DNA of 64,000 nt from Rhodotorula mucilaginosa (taxonomy: Eukaryota; Basidiomycota; Microbotryomycetes; Sporidiobolales; Sporidiobolaceae): positions 62,001 through 126,000 of the forward strand of contig CP137870.1 in assembly GCA_034406715.1 (NCBI GenBank). The letters run 5' to 3'. Each line of letters begins with the position of its first letter. Positions within the stretch are counted from its first letter, which is position 1. The translations under genes were made by a program, and so were the position numbers. The notes under the pieces were generated by a model. It ran no database searches, had not been told where the DNA came from, and saw only the letters and a list, made by a program, of their open reading frames with translations. This document shows positions 39,394 through 49,850 of this stretch, in pieces.

Positions 39394-41078
39394 TTACACG
39401 TTCGGCGTCCCGCCGCCGGCGGTCCACGCTTCGACAACTGCCCTGTTTGCGTCAACGCCCTCGAGAACTTCTCGAATCTGCACGAGCGCGTCCGGGTCCT
39501 GCGCATCGCACGCGCGGCGGTACCACTTGTGCAAATGCTCGATCGTAACCCGGAGCCGTTCGCCGAGAGCGGTCGGGTCCACTCTCGAATGAGGGTGCAG
39601 CACCGGTTCCGGCCATGTTGACTCTCTGGGAAAGGTGAACCGACTCGGGCCTCGGTCGGCGTCGCGCTGGCGGGCCCATTCGGCTAACCGGTCCGTCGTG
39701 GACTCGAACGAGCGCGGAGACTGGCCGAATTCGAACCCGGGGATGCGAGAGGCGGCCTCGGCAAAATTGACGAACACGCCGTCATGGTGATAGGTGTGTG
39801 CAGGGGCATGAGAGATGTAAAAAAGGGAGGACGCGAGCGCCGGGAGCATGGTCGCGTCGATCGAACGCAACAGTCGACTGAACGCGCTCGTGAGGCCGCG
39901 GAGGGTGAGTCGGCGCAGGAGGGGGAACGGACTCGTGAATGCAAGCGAAGTATAATCGGTGACGTAGTCGTCGAGATTGGAGTTGTCCGGGTCGACATAC
40001 GGATTAAAGTCGTCATCGCGGAAGATGTCGAGAGTAAGCACTTGCAGAGTCTCGGCAAATGGCTGAGCCAAGTGCATGAGAGGGGCGAGGGAAGGTGAGA
40101 CGTCGCCGAAGTAGAACTGGGCGCCGTCGTAGGATGCCGTCAAGACCAGCTCGCGTAGTTTCGGACCCGGAGCCGCCAGGGAGGGCTTGAACGCCGAGGC
40201 GGCGGAGATGATCGGATTAAGCGCGCCTCGGCGGGTAAAGAGCTCCAGGTTGATCTTGAGCAACTCGAGGTTCGGGAAGTGCTTGAGGATCAAGGCGAGG
40301 TCGTCCGGCTCGGAGTGATCAGCTCGGCTGGTAAATGCGAGCCGGCGAAGGTTGGCGCCACTGACGCCCCGGAACGACGCCAAGAGGTCTTTGGGCGTGA
40401 CTTCTGGGTGCATGATCGACTTGGCGCGGTGTAGCAACCTAACGAGCGCTTCCTCGCGCTCATCAAACTCGAGTCTGCGCGTTTGCACGAACTCGGGTTC
40501 GAGTTCGTTCGCCTCGGCGACGCGGAGCAACCGCTTTCGACCGGCTCGGATAGCGCAAACGAGGTCGGGTGTGTTGAGGTGGATCAAGTTGGGCAGCTGC
40601 GGTAGCGCATCGGCGAGGTCCTGGGCATAGCTGCACCCGGTGTTCCCTGCGTTGCCGCGTTCCCACGCGCCCACGACGCGGACAAAGTGATGCCCTCGCC
40701 GCGGAAGGACCCTTGTCCGGAAATGATCACGCCAGAGTCTGCTCAGTGGCAGAAACTGCGCGCACGGCAACTTAGGGGGTCAGCTTTCGATCGTGAACGC
40801 GGTCGAGAGAGAGAAGAACGGACCTCGAAGAGAACGGGAGCCACGAGCTCGTTCCATTCGCGAGAGACGGCGGCGAGCGACGTGAGAGATTGATTCGCTA
40901 TGACTGCGCGGTGGAGCGGATCGTCGCGCTCCATATGCCTGTCGTTTCCTTCGCCTCTGTCATCGAGGACTTTTTCGAAAGCACTTGCGAGCAGCGCGTC
41001 CTGGTCGCGGCAGCAGCGCACAATCTGCTGCTTCAGCTCGGTCGGCAGGCTATGCAGCCCGACCTTCGGAGTGGTCAT
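39394..41078 (-). CDS. F-box-like protein, tandem copy B
   Basis: Two exons, 41078-40824 (85 codons, same length as copy A) and 40755-39394, giving 538 aa. Exon 1: MTTPKVGLHSLPTELKQQIV, DQDALLASAFEKV, then NQSLTSLAAVSREWNELVAP. Exon 2: FLPLSRLWRDHFRTRVLPRR-GHHFVRVVG, then LPNLIHLNTPDLV, LLHRAKSIMHPEVTPKDLLA, FPNLELLKINLELFT and the end block LRVTIEHLHKWYRRACDAQD. The donor CTTCGAG-GTCCGT and the intron position match copies A, C and D. Same presumed role as copy A. The frame is intact. Confidence 0.75.
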
Positions 41079-42233
41079 GGCGGGTAGATGTGTGCGGAGG
41101 AGAAGAGCGTCATCTTCCTCAACCGCCTCGGCAACTCGACGCTGAAATCCGGAAAAGGACTTCATGCCGACTGTAGCGAGCTATCCTACAAAGCGACTCT
41201 CTTACGTTGTCTCGTCAAGAGCGCCCTCCACTTTCGGAAGAACTGCGTGCACGGTATCCGCGAAAATTCATCTTCAGACTCGTCGCTTTTTCGTGCCCCG
41301 AATGCGTCTTAAGGCTTCTTCCAGATGTATGTTTGTGCCCCTGCTTGATGGCTTTTGCTTGTCGAGTCCGAGCTCCTCCTCCGGCGGCTCAAGATCCGTC
41401 GAGCTGGGAAGCGAAGCAGCCCGCAAGCTCGCGGCGCGCTTAGCCACACAGGGAGCGGCAGCCGGCGGAAAAGGGAGGCGGTTGTCGGGAAGGTGCCTGC
41501 TTGATGCCCCGTAGGAATGCAGAAATCTGAGTGTTCGCACCTTGGAAACGAGGGCCGAGAGGCGCTTGCGCCTTGAGCTGGACACAAATTGACGAATCCT
41601 TCGTAACCTCCTCCTTGCAGGTTGCGCGGCGATATGAAGAAAGAAAGCAGGGAAGCTGCTCAAGGTGAGCCTGTACCGTTTGCGAGAACATGTTATGCGG
41701 TCTGCCGCATCGTGAATAAACTTCCCAGCGAGACTTGCGTCGGGCGACTGCATTGACCGGAAAGCCTAGCTTGAGCGCCGACGAAACAGCAACAGCTTTG
41801 CCATTTAAGTGGGATCTGAGGAGGTAGCTGTGCGGTCCGCATGGCATGAGCAAGTTGTCGCGTAGCAAAGTATTCAAGGAGCGAAGGGCCGGAAGGAGCA
41901 AGCTGAGACCGAAACGGGGAAAAACCGCATCAGCGACCCTTCTGATCGAAGATGCGGCGTAGCGTCTCATCACAGATATTGCTCAAATGTCACTTTGTAC
42001 AGTGCTGCTGTAAGCTGCCGCTGTCGAGGTCGAGGTGGAAAACCGATTCGGGCAAGCGAGCGTTGGTGAGCAGCAAAGTTGCAGCGAGAAGTCGCGCAGA
42101 GAAAGCAGGTCGATGGTGTGCGTACGTAGATCTGGACACAACCATCAGCTTTGCACAGAGACGCGAGGGAGAAAGACTCAATCCAATATGTAAAGGGAAG
42201 ATCCTCGTACGCACGACGCCGCGATCAACGATC
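41079..42233. repeat. Upstream region of copy B, related to that of copy A
   Basis: 1.15 kb with no gene seen. The segment 41178-41520 and weaker similarity to about 41780 align with the region upstream of copy A, so the duplication unit (about 2.84 kb, start to start) included regulatory DNA. The part near 42180-42214 is 3' flank of copy C and resembles the 3' flank of copy D at 44633-44669. Confidence 0.65.
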
Positions 42234-43888
42234 CTACTCGTTTTCCGGCTTCCCGTTCGACACCGTCGGTCCCGCCCATGCTTCAAGAAGAGTCCTGTGC
42301 ACGTCGACGCCCTCGAGTGCTGCTTGAATCTGCGCGAGTGCGTTCGGGTCCTGCGCCTCGCGCGCGGTGCGAAACCACTTGTTCAAGTGCTCGACCGTGA
42401 GCTGGATACGCGCGGTCTGGTCGGTGGGGTCCGGGTTTCGGAAAGGGTGGTACAATGGGTGAGGGGTCGGGTTGCCAGGTTGAGCCGGGATCTGATGAAG
42501 GACCCATTCGACTAGACGGCGCGACATTAACTCGTTTTCGGAGGGCGTCTGGGCAACTTCTAGCACGGGAAGGCGACTGGCGGCGACTGCGAGGGCGCCC
42601 GACAGGTTGCCAAAGTTGTCGTCGGGCCCCAGGTTGCAAAGGCAGGACTCGATCTTTCGGAGCGTTTCCGTGGTGAGAGAGAGCAAGAGGTCCAAAAACA
42701 GTCTCCCGCAGCCCTTGAGGAGGAGTCGGCGCAGGACAGGTAATGGCCTATCAAACTTGAACTTGGTCTCGTCGTCGACGTGGTCTTCAAGACTGAATTC
42801 GTCATCCCCGATGTCGTAGTTGTAGGTGTCAATGTCGGAAACGAGCACTTGCAAAGTCTCGGCGAATCGGTAAGCCAGGCGTATGAAAGCCGCAGAGGAC
42901 GGCGAGTCCGTGCAGACTTCATCCCCGAACCGAGCATTGTCGTAGGCGCCAATCAAAACCAGTTTGCGCAGATGCGGTTGCGGAGCCGGGTCAAGTCCGA
43001 CTGTCGGATCGTGGTCGAGAATCGGGTTGAGCGCGCTGCGCTCATCAAGGACGTCGAGATGGATCTTGAGCGACTCAAGATTGGGAAAGTGGTGTAGGAT
43101 TGCGGCTAGGTCAATCGCTTGGGAGCGGTCGTTGGGGCTGGTGAATTCGAGCGCCTTGAGGTTGGCGCCGCTGATGTGCGTGAACAATGCCAAGAGGCCG
43201 GTCGGCGTCATTTCCGGGTGCATGATTGACTGGGCGCGTTGGACCAAACCGAGGATCGCTTCCTCTTGCGCTTCGAGTTCGAGCCTGTATGGCCTAAGCG
43301 CGTCGTCGGTGAAAATGCCCATCGCAGCCCTGCGGGTACGCGCCTGCCGGTCGGCTTGCGCAAACTGGACAAGATCGGGCGTGTACAGCTGTTTCAGATT
43401 TGGCAGGCGCGGGAGGGCGCAGACGATGTCGGCGATGTAGTTGCTGGAACCGGATCCGAGGTCGCGGAAATTCCACTTGCCCGTGAGGCGGACAAAGTGG
43501 TGCCCTCGCCGTGGGAGAATCTCCTTCGAGAAACAATCCGAGGAGAGTTTCTCCAACGGCAACGCCTGTGAGCGGTCCCGTCAGATGGCGATGTCGCTCC
43601 CTCTCAAGAGAGCGACCGGAAGCGAAGAGACGGACCTCGAAGAGAAAGGGCGCGACAAGCTCGTTCCATTGGCGGGACACGGCAGCGAGGGGCGCCGAGG
43701 GATTGGTTCTGTGCAACTGCGCGGCGGAGCGCATCTTGGCGTGGGCAGAGCACGTGAACCGCAGCGTTCTCGTCTCGGATCTCTTTGAGGGCAGACGCGA
43801 GCACGGCGTCCTGGTTGGCGCAGCAGCGTGCGATCTGCTGCTTGATCTCGGTCGGAAGGCTAGGCATCCCTATCTGCGCAGCGGACAT
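42234..43888 (-). pseudogene. F-box-like protein, tandem copy C, with a 1-bp frameshift in exon 1
   Basis: Exon 1 (43888-43636) reads MSAAQIGMPSLPTEIKQQIA, then ALRRAVAQNQSLGA, and then leaves the family frame. The expected LAAVSRQWNELVAPFLFE continues in the next frame. Compared with copies B and D there is one extra C in the CCCC run at about 43692-43695 (GGCGCCCCTCGC against GTCGCCCTCGC in D). The exon is 253 nt where 252 keeps phase. Exon 2 (43565-42234) is open throughout: LPLEKLSSDCFSKEILPRR, LPNLKQLYTPDLVQFAQADR, FPNLESLKIHLDVLDER, LQLTVEHLNKWFRTAREAQD by family position. The single lesion in an otherwise clean gene means a very recent loss, or a sequencing or assembly slip. An internal start could still yield a protein lacking the F-box-like exon. 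Confidence 0.75.
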
Positions 43889-44677
43889 GATCGCTGGCGG
43901 ACAAGGTCATGGCGAGGAGAAGAACCGCTGCACCGTCGGCAGAAGGCGGATCGAGATCAAGTCAAGAACAGAATTTCAGCTCATCTACAGAAGATGCGAT
44001 GCTGTCAAAGCTAGTTGCTGTCTGTTATCCATGGCCCGACTGCACGCTTCCATTCCGAGGAAGGCGCGCAGGACAGAGAGTCGCTTTCGAGAATATCAGC
44101 GCCGCCACTCTGTCAAGCAGCGGCATACACAACTTCACGGGACACCAATACACTTGTGCAAGACCCTTTTACTCATCCAACCCTCCCCATCTCATCCGTT
44201 TCCTGCGGCGATCTTGTCCGTCTCGAAGCGTAATCAGCCGGAGCCGGAGCATCGAACCGGTAGTATGACCTGAGCTCGAGCGAGGCAGCGATAGATACGC
44301 CGTTCAATAGCCAAATCGAGTAGGTAGTTACGCGCGGTGCACACCGTAAGCAAGACACCTTGGCGTCCAACAAGCAAAGAAGAAGCGACGGGCGTGAGGA
44401 GAAATGGCGAAACACGGAGTCGGCAGACATTTCTGCCCGAAGAAGCAGCAGCGGCCCAGCAGTTGGTGAATCACGTGACCTTTGAGCGTCGGCATACATA
44501 GCAATCTTGTGAAGGTCCGGGACTAGCAAAGAGAAGTCGCCCCCCGGAGAAAGCAGGTCGAGCGCGTGCGTGCACAAAATCTGTACACAGCCGTCAGCTC
44601 GGCAACAAAGATTCCAGGAGGGGAAAAGCTTGAATCCAACAAGTAAAGAAGGGAGATCCTCGTACATGCATGCGGCC
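43889..44677. other. Intergenic region between copies C and D
   Basis: 790 bp, no gene recognised. The right part (44560-44670) resembles the 3' flank of copy C (GTAAAGAAGGGAGATCCTCG against GTAAAGGGAAGATCCTCG), so the 3' flanks were duplicated too, or a 3' UTR element is conserved. Confidence 0.5.
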
Positions 44678-46413
44678 CTACTCGCCCTCCGGCTTCGACT
44701 CCGATCCCGCCCCTCCCGTCCACGCGTCGATGACAGCCCTGCGCGCATCAATGCCCTCAAGCAAGTCCCGCATCTGCGCCAGCGTGTCTGCATCCTGCGC
44801 GTCACGCGCGCTCCGGAACCACTCGTTCAAGTGCTCGAGCGTGAGCTGGACCCTCTCGCTCAGGTCGACCGGGTCTTCCTTGGCGGAAGGATACCGCACC
44901 GGTTCGGGATAGGTCGATTCGGCGGAAAAGTGGTGACGGTCTGGGAGGTGGTCGACTTGGTGGCGGTGGTGCCATTTGAAGAGGCGGGACGACATGGAAT
45001 CGACCGCGGGGGACACCTTGGTGAGGATTTCGAACCCCGGTATGCGAGACGCGGCTTCGGCGAGATGGAGACGCGACGAGATGTCCTGGCTGTCGTAACT
45101 GGGAGGAAGATAGCACAAGCACGACTTGAGCGACGGGAACGTTGTCGAGGCGATCGAGGTCAAGAGAGTCGCGGATAGGCTCGCAAGGTCGCGCAAGACG
45201 AGTTGCCTCACGTGTGGGAACTGCTCCGTGAACGCGAGCGGGGTCGAGTCGTGGACATAGTCGGCAAGGTCCGTATTTCTGGACCGGTCACCGTCGGGAT
45301 CATAGTCGGCGCAGCCAATGTCGAGATCGAGCGTTCGGAGCGTTTCGGAGAAGTGGTGCGCGAAACGCAGGAGAGGCGCAGAGGAAGGGTCGAAATCGGG
45401 GAACTGGGCGCGGTGGGAATCCCCGGTCAAGACCAGGTTGCGCAGTTTAGGAGGCGGACGAGGCAGGGTTGTCGGATCCTCAGCAGCCGCAGCAGCAGCG
45501 ACGAGGATCGGATTCAGGGCGCCGTGGTCACCAAACGTCTCGATGTGGACGGTGAGCGACTCGAGGTTGGGAAACTTGTGCAACACGGCGGCAAAGTTGA
45601 CGGTCGACTCGGGATCATCATCGGCAGCCATGATGTGCACCTCGAGCGTTTTCAGGTTGGCGCCGCCAATGTGCTCGAACGAGCTCAAGAGGTCTCGAGG
45701 GACCGCCATCGGGTACGCGATCGACTCGACGCGCTCGAGCAAGCCCAAGATGGCCTTTTCTCGTTCTCGGTACATGCAGTTGTACACTTCGACGGCGTCG
45801 GGACCGAGTTGCAGTTGTTCCGCTTCGTCGAGAGAGCGCCGCAATCTGATTCGCAAGTCGCCAATGAGGTCGGGCGTGTGGAGCTCGGTCAGGTTGGGTA
45901 AATGCGGGAGGGTACGGATGAGGCTGTCAAAGTGGGCAGAGGAGGGACCGGCAAACACGTCGGTAGTGCCGTTGTGGATCGAGGGGTCCCCCCACAAGCG
46001 GACAAAATGGTGCCCTCGCCGCGGGAGGACCCTCGTCGTGAAATGCGACGAAGAGATCTTGTTGACCGGCAACACCTGGAGCAATAATGAGGGCCTTTGT
46101 CAAGAGAGGGGCTGAATTGACAGAAAAGAGAGAGAGAGAAAGAGAAAACGGGGGAACGCACTTGGAAGAGAACGGGCGCGGCGAGCTCGTTCCACTCGTG
46201 CGAGACGGCGGCGAGGGCGACGAGGGACTGGTTCTTGTTGATGCTGCGGTGGAGCGGGTCGTGGCGCGGCGGCTGCATGTGAGTCGGGACGGCTTCGCCA
46301 AAGAGGGTTCCGAAAGCACTGGCGAGCAACGAGTCTTGATCGGCGCAGCACTGCACGATCTGCTGCTTCAGCTCGGTCGGCAGGCTGTGCAGTCCGACCC
46401 GTGCGGTCGTCAT
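44678..46413 (-). CDS. F-box-like protein, tandem copy D
   Basis: Two exons, 46413-46162 (84 codons) and 46075-44678, giving 549 aa. Exon 1: MTTARVGLHSLPTELKQQIV, DQDSLLASAFGTLFGEAVPT, NQSLVALAAVSHEWNELAAP. Exon 2: VLPVNKISSSHFTTRVLPRR-GHHFVRLWG, LPNLTELHTPDLIGDLR, GANLKTLEVHIM, FPNLESLTVHIETFG, PPKLRNLVLTGDS and the end block LTLEHLNEWFRSARDAQDAD. The frame is intact. The conserved LPRRGHHFVRL just after the intron is invariant in all four copies and is a useful family tag. The gene is divergent from the R3HCC1-like gene to its right. Confidence 0.75.
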
Positions 46414-46788
46414 TGTCGCCCGGTCGACTTGAGTGCGAAGCGAGTTATGCTGGGAATGGAACCGAATCTCTCGAATGTGCGGTTGAAGGAGCCGACGCGA
46501 TCCAGCGGGCGCGGACGAGCTGCTCTGATTGGCCAGTTTTGCCGTTTTCATCTCCTCGGGCGCAGCTTTACGCGGAAGCAGCTCGCGATGACGGCACGCG
46601 TGTCGCCTTTGTTGCGCTCTCGACCTCTTTCCTCACCGACTGTCGATCGTGAGGCTACGAGAGAGGTGAGAGACAGGATAGAATAGAGCTAGCTATGCTC
46701 TGCGTTGACCCGGTGACCCGCGCAGTTGCTCCCATCGAGTGCCACCCCTCTGAGCGCTGCCCCACCTCCTCACGCACACGACAGCACC
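46414..46788. other. Divergent intergenic region
   Basis: 375 bp between the start codons of copy D and the RRM-like gene. No specific site recognised. Confidence 0.45.
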
Positions 46789-47676
46789 ATGAACGCCTTC
46801 CCGCCGCCGCATACGCCCGTGCCGAGTCACGCCCGACACGGTTCGACCAGCTCAGTCTCGTCCATCTCGCAGTTCCAGCAACCGCAGCCCTTCATGCCAT
46901 CCCCGTCGACCTCGACCTCGACCAGCGTGAACCAGACCCGGATCCTCCTCCTGTCCAACTTTAACCCAGCCCTCAAGACCAAAGACCTGATCCAACTCGT
47001 CTCGGACCGCGTCCCGACCGCCTCCCCCACCGACAGTTTCAAGCTGAAATGGCGAGACGACACCTCGTGCTTTGTCGTCTTTGCCGAACCCTTCGCCGCC
47101 AAACGCGCCTTTCTCCGCTTGATCGCAGACCCCCCGGCACCCCTCTCCCCACGCGAGACGGGAACCTACGCCCCGTGCATCCACGCCTATACCGGACCCG
47201 ACTCGGCGCAGATCATCCAAGCCGTGCAGAACAAGCAGCGCAGTCGATCGATCGCCGGCATGGGTGCCATCTCGGGATCAGCAGCAGCAGCAGCGGCGGC
47301 GGCAACGGGTCCCTCGGCTGGTCAGTCGGGAGGTCAAAGTCACGGCCATCACCGCACCGCTTCCTGGACTCGGCAATCGATCGACCGCCGCGCCGCCGCG
47401 TCCCAACTCGCCGCCTCCATTCCCACCGTCCCTGTCGCCGACGGCGCTCCTTCCTCGCCCACCCGGACCCGCACCACCACCAACAACAGTACCACCAGCG
47501 AAGGCGATGTCTCTAACAGACCGGGAGCGGGCGACTCGTCATACTCGTGGAGGGCCGCGAGTCCCGACGTGATCACTTCGGGAACGGGCGCGAGTGGCGT
47601 CGTCGCAGGAGAAGCGCCGAGGCGGTTCGGTGGCGGTGGTGGTGGCGGAGCGCTTGGGGCGACTAAATCGGATTGA
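46789..47676 (+). CDS. R3HCC1-like RRM-fold protein
   Basis: Single exon, 295 aa. The start at 46789 sits in a good context (CAGCACC-ATG-A). The N-terminus is Ser/Pro-rich (about residues 1-45). An RRM-like fold follows: TRILLLSNFNPALKTKDLIQ, FKLKWRDDTSCFVVFAEPFA and AKRAFLRLI. This resembles the C-terminal RRM-type region of R3HCC1/R3HCC1L proteins, where K-W-x-D-D-T and VF--...A are conserved. The C-terminus is low complexity (poly-Ala, Thr, Gly). No R3H domain is visible in this short protein. The assignment rests on a short motif. RNA binding is inference. Confidence 0.6.
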   Translation: MNAFPPPHTPVPSHARHGSTSSVSSISQFQQPQPFMPSPSTSTSTSVNQTRILLLSNFNPALKTKDLIQLVSDRVPTASPTDSFKLKWRDDTSCFVVFAEPFAAKRAFLRLIADPPAPLSPRETGTYAPCIHAYTGPDSAQIIQAVQNKQRSRSIAGMGAISGSAAAAAAAATGPSAGQSGGQSHGHHRTASWTRQSIDRRAAASQLAASIPTVPVADGAPSSPTRTRTTTNNSTTSEGDVSNRPGAGDSSYSWRAASPDVITSGTGASGVVAGEAPRRFGGGGGGGALGATKSD

Positions 47677-48368
47677 TGAGGGTGCTTGTCGCTGCTGTTG
47701 AGGGGGGGAAGGACTTGGAGGGAGGAAGTCGCTGTCGCTGTTGGGAAGCAAGAGGGGAGGGAGGGAGGCAGGGAGGGAACCGTCGCGTCTCGCTCGGCGA
47801 GATTTTCTTTCTCCGCAGTGGTCTCGCAACTAGCAAGGAGAGACTGCAACGCGAACCTCGGGGGGGGGGGGGGGGCAGGAGGATCATCGTCGGGAAACCT
47901 TACAAAAGGGTGAGTCGCCGGCCCGTGAACCGCGCTCGAACAGTGTCGCCACTTTCTCCTCCGGAGGGGGACACAACGATGATGACCCTGACACACTCCA
48001 TCTCGCGCATCTGCAGTTCCGGTTCGTTTTCTTTGCATTTCAAGCCGCCACGCCGCGCCGCCAACTCTTCCCCTGCTCGATTTTCTCGTTTCCTCGCGCT
48101 TTTTCCTGCCTCCTCCCAACCCTCTCCTCCTGTCTCTGTGTGTAGCCCTTGACCCAAGTTTTGTTCACACGCATGATTTCGACTCGGATGTTCCTCTCCA
48201 CGAGTCGTGCGACTCGGCGGCTGTTTTTCACGCGCATCTCGCCAATCTGCTGCGCAAAAAAAAAGGCTTGAGCAGCTGGCTCTCTTGCTCCGCTTCTTCC
48301 CCTTGCTCACATCTCTCCAGAAGCAACTCTCTACGCTACGACACCACACCCCCGTCAAGCTCATCACC
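47677..48368. other. Intergenic region with G homopolymer
   Basis: 690 bp, probably the 3' UTR of the RRM gene and promoter plus 5' UTR of the surface-protein gene. A run of about 13 G lies near 47861-47874. No gene seen. Confidence 0.5.
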
Positions 48369-49705
48369 ATGTCGCCCCCGCTCTCGTCGCCTTTCGCCTT
48401 CGCCACCACCTTCACCCTCACCCTCTTCCTGACGCTCCTCGCGTCCCTCTCCCTTGTCCCCGTCGTCCATGGCCAGGCTGCCGGACTGGGACTAGTCCAG
48501 TGCGCTCCGGCTCAGGTGCAAGTCGGCGGTGGGTCCGGTCCGTACACCGTCTCCGGTACGTGCTCGTCGTCTCTTCAATCGTCCCCCCCTTGCCGTTACG
48601 TTCCCACGCCGGACCGATCGGGACCTCTTCCGGGGCACCACCTAGACATGTCACTGACTATAAGAGAACCAATCAAATGCTCGAAACAGTCCTCCCGGCC
48701 GGTGCGGACGGTCAGATCGTCACTGGCGCCGAACCGCTGCAGACTTTCCCAGCTCTGAACCAATCGGGCGTCGCGTCCTGGCTCGTCAACGTTCCCTCCG
48801 GTGAGCCCGCTTTTACATGTGTATGTGTGGAGCAAGCGGACGACTGACATGCTCGGACCAATGAAGGTACGACGGTCCGCTTGGGCGTGAGGGACGGAAC
48901 GGGTGCCGTCAGTTACTCGGACCCTTTCACCGTCCAATCCGGTTCTTCCAACGACTGGTTCGTTCTCCACGTTCCTCAAGCTGGGCAAACGCGCAAAACA
49001 CTGACTTGCGAGCGAGTCCCCTCCCCTCCGAACAAAAAGCCTGCCCCCGTCGTCCGCCTCGTCCGCCGTCCCAACTTCAAGCGCAACTTTCGCCTCCTCC
49101 TCCTCTTCCTCTTCGGCACTGTCCTCTTCTCCTTCCGCTTCCGCCTCCGCCTCCTCTCAACCCGAAAGCAGTGCCAGCCGCAGCAACAGCTTGACGGCGA
49201 CGACCGGCCGTTCCAGTTCCGCCTCCGTCCTCCCTTCTTCTTCTTCGTTCATTTCTTCTTCGAGCTCGCTCCTCCCCTTTTCTTCGTTGACTGGATCGGT
49301 TACGACGCAAGTGAGGTGCGTCCAAAAAGTCGATTCCGCACCCCCGTCGTGTTCCATTTTTGTGTGTGAAACTTGCGTTGCTAACGAGCTCACTCCGATG
49401 CCGCTTGCAGCTCGTCGTCTGCATCGCTGTTGACGACGACGACCACCCGCCCATCGACCTCCTCGTCGATGACGTCCAGCACGCGTACTTCCTCATCGAG
49501 CACGACCAGCTCGGCGAGCGCAATCGATCCGTCCGCGACGAACCAACTGAGCAGTGGCGCTTCGAGTTTGCGTCCGTGAGTCTGATTCTCTTTCCTCAGA
49601 AGCGGAGGATTTTCTGGACTGAAACGGGAATCTTTCCTCTCCAGACACGCCATCCAGCTTACGACCTGGCTCTTGGCGGCCCTCCTCCTTGTCGCCAACG
49701 CCTAA
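48369..49705 (+). CDS. Ser/Thr-rich GPI-anchored cell-surface protein
   Basis: Secreted wall or membrane protein. MSPPLSSPFAFATTFTLTLF followed by LTLLASLSLVPVVHGQ is a clear signal peptide. Exon 1 (48369-48555) ends in phase 1. Exon 2 encodes VLPAGADGQIVTGAEPLQTF and SGVASWLVNVPSG. Exon 3 encodes TTVRLGVRDGTGAVSYSDPF-TVQSGSS. This is the layout of fungal Ser-rich surface proteins with an Ig-like N-terminal module (Kre9/Knh1-like or related; inference). Two further exons encode long Ser/Thr runs ([40 protein letters not shown]), likely O-mannosylated. The last short exon reads HAIQLTTWLLAALLLVANA with the stop at 49703-49705, a typical GPI-attachment tail. The splice site after GSSND is approximate. 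Confidence 0.8.
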
Positions 49706-49850
49706 GCTGGCAAACGGATCTTCTCTCCTAGTGACTCACTTGTTTCTCTCGCATTCCCCTCTGTAGACATTCTTGAAACACACGCATACGGACACATTCA
49801 AGTCTTGGTCAGACCGTCATGATATGGCAACAGAAAGCAACCCGACCGCT

